A DNA stretch of 64,000 nucleotides from UBA6055 sp965214085 (GTDB taxonomy: Bacteria > Chloroflexota > Anaerolineae > Aggregatilineales > Phototrophicaceae): assembly GCA_965214085.1 (NCBI GenBank), contig OZ243937.1:868001-932000 (forward strand). Direction: 5' to 3'. Below, in pieces: positions 53,307 through 61,462 of this stretch. The first letter of the stretch is position 1. Each line of letters begins with the position of its first letter. The translations under genes were made by a program, and so were the position numbers. The notes under the pieces are model-generated. The model searched no databases and was not told the origin of the DNA. It saw only the letters and a program-made list of their open reading frames with translations.

Positions 53307-54077
53307 ATGACATCTCACTCGTTTCATACCAAGTTGTTTATCCCGCGCGCTCTGCTGGCGCTCGCCACGACTCTGCTATTCTTAAGTCTCGGCGGCAGCT
53401 TATCCCGGGCGCAGGCGGAGCCGACCATGACGGCGCAGGAACTGGTCGACGGCGCGGTTGATCAGCTGCAGGCGGCTTACAGCTTCAAATTGTCGATCGA
53501 GCAGACGGGGGCGCCCTATCCGCTGGCGCTGTCATTCGATGGCGTGAATATGTTGCCCGCGACTTTGACCAGCGCGGAGGCGCAGTACGTCAGCCCCAAT
53601 GCGCTGCACATCAGCGCGTGGCTGCAGTTTTTCCTGCCCTTGGCGTTGGATATTTATACGCAGGACGACCGCCAGTGGCTCAGCTTCCCCAGCGGCGCGC
53701 CCTGGATTCTGCTGCCAGCTTTTGAAGACTTCGATACCAATCGGCTATTGGCGGCCGGCGACGGCATCGAATACGTCATGGAGAACCTGCAGAATCCGCA
53801 GTTGGTCGAGGGCGATGGGTCACTTGAAGAGGACGCCTTGTGGCAAGCGCGCGGGCGGGCCGCGGGCGAAGGTGTGTCGGGTTTGTTATTTGGCTTCATC
53901 GAACCGCAGGCTGATGTCGAGATCAGCGCCTTCATCAAGCCGGAAGACGGGCGCTTCGCTTCTCTGGAGATCACCATGTTGGAGACAGTTGGCGATGCGC
54001 AAACGGAGCCATCAGTCTGGCATATCCGCTTTTACGATTACGACGCGCCGCCTGATTTCGCAGCGCCGGAAGCTTAG
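53307..54077 (+). CDS. Secreted LppX/LprG-like protein of unknown function
   Basis: A 256-residue protein with a Sec-type N-terminus (FIPRALLALATTLLFLSLGG, cleavage near RAQA). There is no lipobox Cys. The mature part (AQELVDGAVDQLQAAYSFKL, then alternating strands) resembles the half-barrel of the LppX/LprAFG lipoproteins that carry lipids in actinobacteria, but the similarity is only structural in feel. It lies 61 bp after the PBP gene. Its end overlaps the convergent glycosyltransferase by 4 bp. Confidence 0.7.
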   Translation: MTSHSFHTKLFIPRALLALATTLLFLSLGGSLSRAQAEPTMTAQELVDGAVDQLQAAYSFKLSIEQTGAPYPLALSFDGVNMLPATLTSAEAQYVSPNALHISAWLQFFLPLALDIYTQDDRQWLSFPSGAPWILLPAFEDFDTNRLLAAGDGIEYVMENLQNPQLVEGDGSLEEDALWQARGRAAGEGVSGLLFGFIEPQADVEISAFIKPEDGRFASLEITMLETVGDAQTEPSVWHIRFYDYDAPPDFAAPEA

Positions 54078-55087
54078 GCCAGCTCTTTGTCGACGGCCGC
54101 CTCCTCAGGCTGGCTATGCCGTCTTTCGCGAATGTAATAAATCGGTTTGTGCTGCGATTCGTGGTAGGTGCGCATGATCATATCGGCGACGATGCCGGTG
54201 CTGACGAATTGGACGCCGAGCACCATCAGCAGGGCGGCCAGCTGCAGCAGCGGGCGATCGCCGATTTTGTTCTCAGTCAGCAGCTTGAACACCGTCAAGT
54301 AGGCGCCCAGCAGCGTGCCGATGCCGCCGACAAGGAAGCCGGCCGCGCCAAAGACGTAGAGCGGGCGATTGAAATAGCTCAGAATGAAGACGACTACGAT
54401 CAGGTCGAGCACGACTTTGAAGGTGCGGCTGAAGCCATATTTGCTGCTGCCCCATTGGCGCGCTCGATCGTTGACCGGTATCTCGGCGACGCGGACGCCC
54501 ATTTGGCGGGCCAGCGCCGGAATGAAGCGGTGCAACTCGCCGTAGAGCTGGACGCCTTTGACCACATCAAAATGATAGGCTTTCAGCGTACAGCCGTAAT
54601 CGTGCAGCTTGATGCCGGTGCTGCGCGAGATCAAGCGGTTGGCCAGCGCCGAGGGTATGCGTCTGAGGAAGAGCGGCTCTTTGCGATTTTGCCGCCAGCC
54701 GCTGACGATGTCGTAGCCCTCGGCGAACTTGTCGAGCAGCCGCTGGATATCACGCGGATCGTTTTGCAGGTCGGCATCGATGGTTACCACGATCGCGCCG
54801 CGGGCCGCGTCAAAACCGGCCGCCATGGCCGCCGTCTGCCCGAAGTTGCGGCGAAAGTGGATGATGTGCCAGCGAGGATCACGGGCTTGCACGGCATTCA
54901 GCAGGTCGTAGCTGTCGTCCTGGCTGCCGTCATTGATGGCGATGACCTCGTAATCGCGCCCCGTGGCCACGAGCGCCGCGGTCAGCTCGCTGTGCAGCTT
55001 GTTGATATTGCCTTCTTCGTTGTAGATTGGGACGACGATGGAGAGTTCCAGTTCGGGGTGCAGAATGTCGTGCGGCCTGCTGCTCAT
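54074..55087 (-). CDS. Family 2 glycosyltransferase, polyprenyl-phosphate sugar transferase type
   Basis: A 337-residue GT2 enzyme. The GT-A domain opens with LSIVVPIYNEEGNI and has the nucleotide-metal motif D104-A-D106 in TIDADLQND. C-terminal membrane segments (about 225-320, including FGAAGFLVGGIGTLLGAY) place it with DPM1/GtrB/ArnC-like enzymes, which load a sugar onto undecaprenyl phosphate. It probably serves cell-surface glycosylation. It is monocistronic by position. A MITE-like element lies upstream. Confidence 0.9.
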   Translation of the reverse strand: MSSRPHDILHPELELSIVVPIYNEEGNINKLHSELTAALVATGRDYEVIAINDGSQDDSYDLLNAVQARDPRWHIIHFRRNFGQTAAMAAGFDAARGAIVVTIDADLQNDPRDIQRLLDKFAEGYDIVSGWRQNRKEPLFLRRIPSALANRLISRSTGIKLHDYGCTLKAYHFDVVKGVQLYGELHRFIPALARQMGVRVAEIPVNDRARQWGSSKYGFSRTFKVVLDLIVVVFILSYFNRPLYVFGAAGFLVGGIGTLLGAYLTVFKLLTENKIGDRPLLQLAALLMVLGVQFVSTGIVADMIMRTYHESQHKPIYYIRERRHSQPEEAAVDKELA

Positions 55088-55163
55088 AGACCTTCTCCGC
55101 CGGGCTTAAGCACGGATTCTATCATTCAAAGCGCGGCATATCCAGATGACGCCGGTCCGGAGG

Positions 55164-55408
55164 CAGAGCACTCGCATCAAAATTTTTCACCACAGAGAAC
55201 ACAGAGGGCACAGAGATTAATGACTTATGTTGGCGATTGTCACATCGATCTGGAAAATGTAGGGGCGATTCTGTGCCGCGCGTAGACACTGCGGGTCAAT
55301 CGCCCGCAAATTGAAGTTCGTATTTCACGGGCGACATACAATGTCGCCCCTACATTTTGTAATTTTTCGCAGCGAACGACGCATAATCATTTTGATGCGA
55401 TTGCTCTG
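55164..55408. mobile_element. MITE-like element with nested palindromes
   Basis: A 245 bp element with ends CAGAGCACTCGCATCAAAAT and the reverse complement of CAGAGCAATCGCATCAAAAT. It contains CACAGAG units at the left and two GTAGGGGCGA-type hairpins (about 55259-55355) in the interior. Flanks GGTCCGGAG and GGTTCGGCC match at 6 of 9 positions, a possible decayed target duplication. Confidence 0.7.
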
Positions 55409-55488
55409 GGTTCGGCCTTGGGTGAAAGCAGCTCGGAGGACGTAGGTCAGACGTGGGCGATGCGCCCAGCGCGTCCTGGAATCCTGAA

Positions 55489-55505
55489 TTATTCTGTTAG
55501 AATAA
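55489..55505. promoter_or_regulatory. 17 bp palindrome at the PBP start, with candidate extended -10
   Basis: TTATTCT-GTT-AGAATAA is a perfect inverted repeat ending 4 bp before the PBP1A ATG. It contains TG-T-TAGAAT (55495-55503), a reasonable extended -10. If used, transcription would start at about the ATG, giving a leaderless message. It could also be an operator. Confidence 0.4.
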
Positions 55506-55509
55506 CGGC

Positions 55510-58500
55510 ATGTCAAAGTTTAGAAACGCGATGAACAACTCTCGCAAAATCGATCCTGCCGAATTTGACGGGGACGAGTGGACGGAGCGGCGACCACCGG
55601 ACCGCGACGACACGGCAACCACTGAGTTGGTCAAGGTGGAGCCAAATCCGGGCGCGCCTTTCCCTCTGCCGCATGTCTCGGAGCTGGATGAGATCACTCC
55701 GCGTGACGCGCGCCGGGCTAGGGGCAAGCTGGTGACCTTGCCCGCCTACAACCAGATCGCCCAAGAGACCGTGCCGGTTCGCACCGAGATTAACCAGCCG
55801 ACCCCTTTGGCAACGGGGCGCGGTCCCGCCAAGGGTCCCTACCTGGCGCCGCGCCCGCCTGCGGATCCGACCTTGCCGCCAAGCGAGTTTCCCGACTCCT
55901 TTGCGCCAGCGCCGCCTCCGCCGCAGCGCACGGGCAGGCCGGAGCGCTCAAGGTGGCCCGGCAAACGCAGACGCAAGCGCCGACTGTTGGGTTTGCCACT
56001 TGGCTGTTTCTGGATGATGGCCGGGTTAATGTTCACGTTTTGCGGCGGCTTGACCTTGCTGACGATGGGCGCGGCTATGGTCTTCCTGCCGCAGGTGGAA
56101 GCCGAATGGACGGCTCGCATTGCCGAGGTTGACGATTATCGCGGCTTTGAGAGCAGTTTCATTTATGACCGCCATGGCAATGAATTGTACGAAGCTTTCG
56201 GCGAGGGGCGGCGCGTTCACGTCAGCTTCGACCGCCTCCCGCGCTCGCTGATTGATGCCACCGTCGCCATTGAAGATGACTCCTTCTTCGTGAACATGGG
56301 CATTGATGTCGGCCATACGGCCTTGGCGGCGCTGAATTACCTCGGCGCCTCCGCCGGCGAGAATACCCCGGGCGGCAGCACCATCACGCAGCAGCTAGTC
56401 CGCAATATCTTCTTTGACTTCGAGAAGCGCGCCCAGCGCAGCATCGCCCGCAAAGCCGAAGAGATTTTGCTGGCGATTGTCTTGACGCAGTCCAAGAGCA
56501 AAGAAGAAATCCTTGAGATGTACTTCAACGAAATCTATTACGGCAATCTGGCTTACGGCGCGCAAACGGCATCGCAGACATTTTTTGGCAAGGATGTCGA
56601 CCAGTTGAGCCTGGGCGAAGCGGCCATGTTAGCTGGCTTGCCGCAGGCGCCGGCCAGCCTCGACCCGCTTAACCCCGACCCGGTGGTGCAAGCGGCCGTT
56701 GATGTACGCTGGCGGCAGGTCCTGGGCGAGATGCTGGAAGAAGGCTTTATCACCCAAGAGGATGTACGCGCCGCGCTGCAAGAGGGTTTGACTTTCGTGC
56801 CGGCCAAGGTCTCGCTGACCGCGCCGCATTTTACGGTCTACGCGCAAGGCGAGCTGGAGCGCCTGATGCTCGGCCTTGGTTACAGCCCGGAGCAGATCAC
56901 CGGTGGCGGATTGCGCGTCTATACCACGCTGGATCAAAGCGTCAATCGCCTGGCGCAGCGGGCCGCCGCCAGCCAAGTGGCGCAGCTGCGGGCGAAAAAC
57001 GTCAGCAATGCCGCCGTCGTGGTGACCAAGCCGTCAAACGGCGAGATCATCGCCATGGTCGGCAGCATCGATTACGACAACGAAGCCATAGACGGCAGCG
57101 TCAACGTCACGACGGCTTTTCGTCAGCCGGGCAGCACCATGAAACCCTTTACTTACGCCGCGGCCATGGAACGGGGCATGTCCACCATTGATGTGCTTTG
57201 GGATACCAGAACGCAAATCGCGCTGCCCGGGCTGCCGGTGTATACGCCGCGTAATTTCGACAATACTTTCCACGGGCCTATGACGATGCGCGCGGCATTG
57301 GCCAACAGCTACAATATCCCGGCCGTGCAGACGCTGCGGCAGGCGGGCGTCGACTATCTCCTGGCTTTACTGCGGCGTCTGGGCATCAGCACGCTTAGCG
57401 AAGACGCTTCGCAATACGGCCTGTCGCTGACGCTGGGCGGCGGCGAAGTCAGCCTTATCGAATTGACCAACGCCTTCGCCGTCTTCGCCAATCAAGGCCT
57501 CTATGCGCCGGTGACAGCCATCCGCTGCGTCATCGACAGCGACAACCAGATCATCTATCAATATGAGCAGGGCTGCCCGTCCGGGACTGCGACGAGCGAG
57601 ACCGTGACGCGCGCAGCCGAGAGCCGGCGCGTGCTGGATCCACGCGTGGCATTTGTCATCACCGACATGCTGTCGGACAACCAGGCGCGCTCCGACGCGA
57701 TGGGATTCAACAGCCCCTTGCGCGCTGACAATATATTCGCCGCGGTGAAGACCGGCACCACCGACGACATCAAGGACAATTGGACCATCGGCTATACGCG
57801 CAATGTCGCCGTCGGCGTATGGGTGGGCAATAACGATGGCGACCCGATGATCAATTCCTCCGGGCTGACGGGCGCGGCGCCGATTTGGAATAATGTGCTG
57901 ACGGGCATCTACGGTAATCGGGAATTGCTGGGAACATTCGCGACCGACGACCGGCTGCTCAACGATCAGCCGCTTCCACCGGCAGGCGTGACCCTGCGCC
58001 AGGTTTGCGATGTACGCCGCCTGATCGAGCTGTCGACGCGCTGCCCGGCGACCATCAACGAGTGGACTTTGGACGGGCCCGCGGGCATACCGGATGCCGA
58101 GGGCGCATTGAGTTATCCGCAGCTGGCGGCGCGATATCCAACGCCGGCGCCGGTCGCGGGTTCTGTCGTTTTGGAAGTAGCGCACGGCGTCTATCAGACC
58201 TTGGCATTTCCGCTGCCGCCGGAAGTCGGCGCTGGCATACAATTCCGCGTGGCGCCGGGCGAGCAGCAGCCGATCCCGCCCAATTATTGCCGCGTGCCGG
58301 TCGAAGACACGCAGGCAGCCTTGGCCGCCGGCGCGCAGAATCTGTGGTTCATTGGCGGGCCCAGCACATCACAGCCTGACTCGGTGGAAGCGGAGCGGTA
58401 CGCGCGCGAGAAAGGTTTGGCCTTCCTGCCGACGGTGGATTGTTGGCCGGGCGTCTACGGCTTGCAAGCTGCTGGCAGCGTGGGAGCAATCCTGCAGATT

Positions 58501-58782
58501 CAGCAGCCGGCCAGCGGCCAGTCGGTCAACCGCGTCATACCTATTGTAGGCACTGCCCAGTACGACTCTGGCCAGGCCGAGTACTATCATATGTATATCC
58601 GTGGCGGTCAATTTGCCGATTGGACGCCGCTGGGCAAGGGGCAGCATCGCACTGTGGTCAATGGCCAATTGGAGATGCTGCACGCCGATGCGCTGCGTTC
58701 AGGGAATTATGTGCTAAGACTCGCTTTGCTACGCGGCGGCCAAATTGTGCAGGCGAGCGATGTCGTCTTCAGTGTGCCCTGA
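55510..58782 (+). CDS. Class A penicillin-binding protein, PBP1A-like
   Basis: A 1090-residue bifunctional peptidoglycan synthase. A long, charged cytoplasmic N-terminus (about 1-155, with Pro-rich and Arg-rich parts) precedes one membrane helix (about 160-190). The GT51 domain has Glu255 in AIEDDSFF and GGSTITQQLVRNIFF. The transpeptidase domain has Ser542 in PGSTMKPF, NSYNIPAV and VKTGTTDDIKDNW. The C-terminal 250 residues form extra domains outside the membrane. No Shine-Dalgarno is visible and the ATG is next to a palindrome, so it may be leaderless. The alternative ATG at 55531 also lacks one. Confidence 0.93.
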   Translation: MSKFRNAMNNSRKIDPAEFDGDEWTERRPPDRDDTATTELVKVEPNPGAPFPLPHVSELDEITPRDARRARGKLVTLPAYNQIAQETVPVRTEINQPTPLATGRGPAKGPYLAPRPPADPTLPPSEFPDSFAPAPPPPQRTGRPERSRWPGKRRRKRRLLGLPLGCFWMMAGLMFTFCGGLTLLTMGAAMVFLPQVEAEWTARIAEVDDYRGFESSFIYDRHGNELYEAFGEGRRVHVSFDRLPRSLIDATVAIEDDSFFVNMGIDVGHTALAALNYLGASAGENTPGGSTITQQLVRNIFFDFEKRAQRSIARKAEEILLAIVLTQSKSKEEILEMYFNEIYYGNLAYGAQTASQTFFGKDVDQLSLGEAAMLAGLPQAPASLDPLNPDPVVQAAVDVRWRQVLGEMLEEGFITQEDVRAALQEGLTFVPAKVSLTAPHFTVYAQGELERLMLGLGYSPEQITGGGLRVYTTLDQSVNRLAQRAAASQVAQLRAKNVSNAAVVVTKPSNGEIIAMVGSIDYDNEAIDGSVNVTTAFRQPGSTMKPFTYAAAMERGMSTIDVLWDTRTQIALPGLPVYTPRNFDNTFHGPMTMRAALANSYNIPAVQTLRQAGVDYLLALLRRLGISTLSEDASQYGLSLTLGGGEVSLIELTNAFAVFANQGLYAPVTAIRCVIDSDNQIIYQYEQGCPSGTATSETVTRAAESRRVLDPRVAFVITDMLSDNQARSDAMGFNSPLRADNIFAAVKTGTTDDIKDNWTIGYTRNVAVGVWVGNNDGDPMINSSGLTGAAPIWNNVLTGIYGNRELLGTFATDDRLLNDQPLPPAGVTLRQVCDVRRLIELSTRCPATINEWTLDGPAGIPDAEGALSYPQLAARYPTPAPVAGSVVLEVAHGVYQTLAFPLPPEVGAGIQFRVAPGEQQPIPPNYCRVPVEDTQAALAAGAQNLWFIGGPSTSQPDSVEAERYAREKGLAFLPTVDCWPGVYGLQAAGSVGAILQIQQPASGQSVNRVIPIVGTAQYDSGQAEYYHMYIRGGQFADWTPLGKGQHRTVVNGQLEMLHADALRSGNYVLRLALLRGGQIVQASDVVFSVP

Positions 58783-58938
58783 TCGTCGGGCGAACTGAGT
58801 TAACCGCGGATATGGCGGGATCGGCGGAATTCAAGGACACAGGACTGATGCCGGATACTATACCGGGGGATTCACCACAGCCGATCGCAAGTCGCAAATT
58901 TGCTCGCGCAAAATAAGGAAGTCCTATTAGCGAGAATT

Positions 58939-59013
58939 TGTAGGGGCGAGCCATTGGCTCGTCCGCCGATGTCGTGGCATAGATATTCGGGCGACCTAAT
59001 AGGTAGCCCCTAC
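58939..59013. repeat. GTAGGGGCGAC hairpin pair
   Basis: TGTAGGGGCGAGCCATTGGC ... and GGGCGACCTAATAGGTAGCCC with CTAC at the end. It fills part of the 293 bp gap between the PBP and acyltransferase genes. The rest of the gap (58783-58938) shows no feature. Confidence 0.65.
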
Positions 59014-59075
59014 GGCTTTCGATGGGTTGCGGCAGGTTTCATAAAGAGAGACACAGAGGGCACAGAGAATTCTTG

Positions 59076-59726
59076 ATGTCGGAAGAACTTGAGCATAGTG
59101 CCGCGCTGCTTTCGCGAGAGTCGCTGCGGCAGGCGCGCCTGATGCCCTGGAAAGCCGGCAACGAGTTGCGGCGTCTATTGCTGCTGCCATGTGTCTGGTG
59201 GGCGCTGCGCGGCGTCGAGGTCGGCGGCGGCTGGCGCTGTTACGGGCTGCCCATCATCCAGCGACACCGGCAAAGTGAAATCCGCATCGGCCGGGGCATG
59301 AACTTGCGCTCGACGGCCCGCAGCAATCCGCTGGGGCCCAACCATCCGGTCATCATCAGCACACGGCGGGCCGGCGCGCGGCTGACTATCGGCGCCGACT
59401 TCGGCATGACCGGCGGCTCGCTGGTCTGCGACGAGCGCATCAGCATCGGCGATCGCGTCTGGGTGGGCGCCAACACGGTCATCGCCGATACCGACTTTCA
59501 TCCATTGGATCCGCAGCGACGATTAGTAGCGCCGCTGGACGCCAAGACCGCGCCGATTTCTATAGCCGACGATGTCTTTATCGGCATGAATGCGCTGATT
59601 CTGAAAGGCGTATCGATTGGGGCGGGAGCGGTGGTGGGCGCGGGCAGCGTATTGCGGCGCGATGTGCCGGCGGGTGCGATAGTCGCGGGTAATCCGGCTG
59701 TGGTTCTTGGCGAGCTGGCTGACTAA
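59076..59726 (+). CDS. Hexapeptide-repeat (LbH) acyltransferase
   Basis: The protein has 216 residues from the ATG at 59076. The preceding 18 codons are CACAGAG repeat sequence. The C-terminal half is a left-handed beta-helix with hexapeptide units such as ISIGDRVWVGANTVIAD, ISIADDVFIGMNALIL and VSIGAGAVVGAGSVL. DTDFHP supplies the His expected for acetyl-CoA-dependent O-acetyltransferases of the maltose/galactoside type. It probably acetylates a sugar of a surface polysaccharide. The 3' end overlaps the convergent TIR-FHA gene by 4 bp. Confidence 0.87.
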   Translation: MSEELEHSAALLSRESLRQARLMPWKAGNELRRLLLLPCVWWALRGVEVGGGWRCYGLPIIQRHRQSEIRIGRGMNLRSTARSNPLGPNHPVIISTRRAGARLTIGADFGMTGGSLVCDERISIGDRVWVGANTVIADTDFHPLDPQRRLVAPLDAKTAPISIADDVFIGMNALILKGVSIGAGAVVGAGSVLRRDVPAGAIVAGNPAVVLGELAD

Positions 59727-60484
59727 TCCAGATAAACCAGGTCGTAGGTCAAGAGGATCGAGTCTCCCAAAGCCAGCAGGTCGCCGTCTTTCAGCGCTGT
59801 GCGACCGCTGATCTGCGCGCCGTTGAGGCCTGTGCCATTGCTGCTGTCGAGGTCTTCGACGCTGTAGTCCTGGTCCTGCAGCGTCAGACGCGCGTGATAG
59901 CGGCTCACTTGCGGGTCGCGGATTACGATGTCGTTGGCCAGGTCGCGCCCGATGTTGACGACCTCGCGTTCAAGGCGGAAGAGCTGATTGAGCAGCGGTC
60001 CGCGCCGCATGACCAGCCAGTAACCCGGTTCCTCCGGCATGACACTCTTGTCGATAGCGGGCGCTACTTCTGGCGCCGGTCGCGCAATTCTGCGCCTGGG
60101 CGCCGCGCGCTGCTTGAAGTCGGCGACAAAGTGATCCCAAAAGTGATTCTCGTCGCCGAAGGCCGCTCGATCGTAGCGATAAACCAATTGCAGTCGCGGA
60201 TGTTCGTTCGCCGCGTCATCGACGAGGGCGAAGACCGGAATGCCGAGGCCCAGCGCGAGCGACCATTCGTAGGTGACGGCGATAGATTGCGCCGCCGCGC
60301 TAGTCAGCAGCAGGACCAGCGCGTCGGCCGCTCGCATGGCCGCTTCCATGCCGGCATGCCAGCCTGAAGCATCGGCGGCATTAGGCTCCACCCAGGGACG
60401 ATGGCCCTGCGCCAGCAAGATGCGCCGGATTTCCGCCGCGCGCTCTTGGTCCTGCGGCGCGTAAGAGAGATAGACATTGATCAT
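59723..60484 (-). CDS. TIR-FHA fusion protein
   Basis: A 253-residue protein. The TIR domain (about 1-125) starts INVYLSYAPQDQERA and has Glu73 in VTYEWSLAL, the position of the NADase catalytic glutamate. A short Pro/Arg-rich linker leads to an FHA domain (about 154-253) with G179-R180, Ser194, His197 and N216-G217 in DSSNGTG, the residues that bind phosphothreonine. This joins a possible NAD-cleaving or scaffold module to a phosphopeptide reader. A link to the Ser/Thr kinase at 7891 is possible in this genome. No known defence genes adjoin it. Confidence 0.87.
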   Translation of the reverse strand: MINVYLSYAPQDQERAAEIRRILLAQGHRPWVEPNAADASGWHAGMEAAMRAADALVLLLTSAAAQSIAVTYEWSLALGLGIPVFALVDDAANEHPRLQLVYRYDRAAFGDENHFWDHFVADFKQRAAPRRRIARPAPEVAPAIDKSVMPEEPGYWLVMRRGPLLNQLFRLEREVVNIGRDLANDIVIRDPQVSRYHARLTLQDQDYSVEDLDSSNGTGLNGAQISGRTALKDGDLLALGDSILLTYDLVYLD

Positions 60485-60612
60485 CGATTGCTCTGTGTCA
60501 TTGCGCGCGCCCGCTTCGCCGCTGCCCGCAGTGAAAGCCTGTCTTCGTAGTTGGCATACCTGTCGATTATGCTAGCGAGCGAGACTTATGGCAAATCTGT
60601 CGAGCGTGCAGC

Positions 60613-60839
60613 CAGGGCAATCGCATCAAAATCCATATATGACGAATTAATCATCAAACTAACAAATTGTAGGGGCGAGCCTTGGCTCGCCCATGAAATT
60701 TGGCGCAAAATCGTGGGCGATTGACCCGCAGTGTCTACGCGCGGCACAGAATCGCCCCTACATTGAGTGCTATATCGGCATATTTTCGGATAATTCTCGG
60801 CGCCTCTGTGGTGATATATTTTTTGATGCGATTGCCCTG
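60613..60839. mobile_element. MITE-like element with nested palindromes
   Basis: A 227 bp element starting CAGGGCAATCGCATCAAAAT and ending with the reverse complement of CAGGGCAATCGCATCAAAAA. The interior carries GTAGGGGCGAGCC-type hairpins (60668-60762). Flanks AGCGTGCAG (60603-60611) and AGCATGTAG (60840-60848) agree at 7 of 9 positions, so a worn duplication is likely. Confidence 0.78.
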
Positions 60840-60952
60840 AGCATGTAGCCTGAAGACTTAATCCAAGTAGCGCAGGCCGCGCAGGATAATTCACCATCGA
60901 GACACAGAAGTAAAGCCAATATAGTAATGCAAATTTCACCAGAGCAACAATC

Positions 60953-61028
60953 TGTAGGGGCGACATACCATGTCGCCCGAAAGCACAAGTTACAGCGGCA
61001 GCGGGCGACCAGATTGGTCGCCCCTACA
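60953..61028. repeat. GTAGGGGCGAC hairpin pair
   Basis: TGTAGGGGCGACATACCATG ... and GGGCGACCAGATTGGTCGCCC with CTACA at the end. It is one of several repeats in the 978 bp gene-free stretch 60485-61462, which seems to hold no gene. Confidence 0.7.
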
Positions 61029-61100
61029 AGGCTTGTCCGCTACTCAAATACCGATGACGATACGGTTTGTTGGGGTGGGCGCCGCGCTTTTAGGGATTCA

Positions 61101-61281
61101 CGACACTTTTGCCACCGAGGGCACAGAGTAAATATGAGTGCACAGAGAGATTCCGGGAAATATGGCGGATGGTCGAGTAAAGGATGATCCACACGTTCCC
61201 CGATTCTGTCTGTGGTCTAAAAGTGATGCCTTTCCTCTGTGTACTCTATCAAACTCGGTGTACTCGGTGGCAAAGATGTCG
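61101..61281. repeat. Second inverted-repeat element (CGACA...GCCACCGAG)
   Basis: A 181 bp segment bounded by CGACACTTTTGCCACCGAG and the reverse complement of CGACATCTTTGCCACCGAG (17 of 19 bases match). CACAGAG and CTCTGTG units lie just inside. It is distinct from the CAGGGCAATCGC family. A fragment of it occurs at 22163-22220. No clear target duplication. Confidence 0.6.
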
Positions 61282-61462
61282 AGTATTCGCCTAAACCGAG
61301 CGAGCGGCAACTGAGTCACAGTAGCGGACAAGCCCTACAAGGCTAGCTTTTTCCCATGACTTGCTTGCGCTTACTGAGGACACAGAGGTCATGAGTCGGT
61401 AGCGTGGTAGTTGTCCTATCAGCAGGCGCCGCTGCCGCAGTTGCGCGAGTCGGGAAGGTATT

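Noticed and set aside
59723..60484. TIR-FHA protein as part of a Thoeris or CBASS defence system
   Set aside because: No ThsA, cyclase, effector or other defence gene is adjacent. Its neighbours are an acyltransferase and repeats.
60485..61462. Possible small genes in the 978 bp gap
   Set aside because: All open frames there fall within repeats and lack ribosome-binding sites and recognisable motifs.
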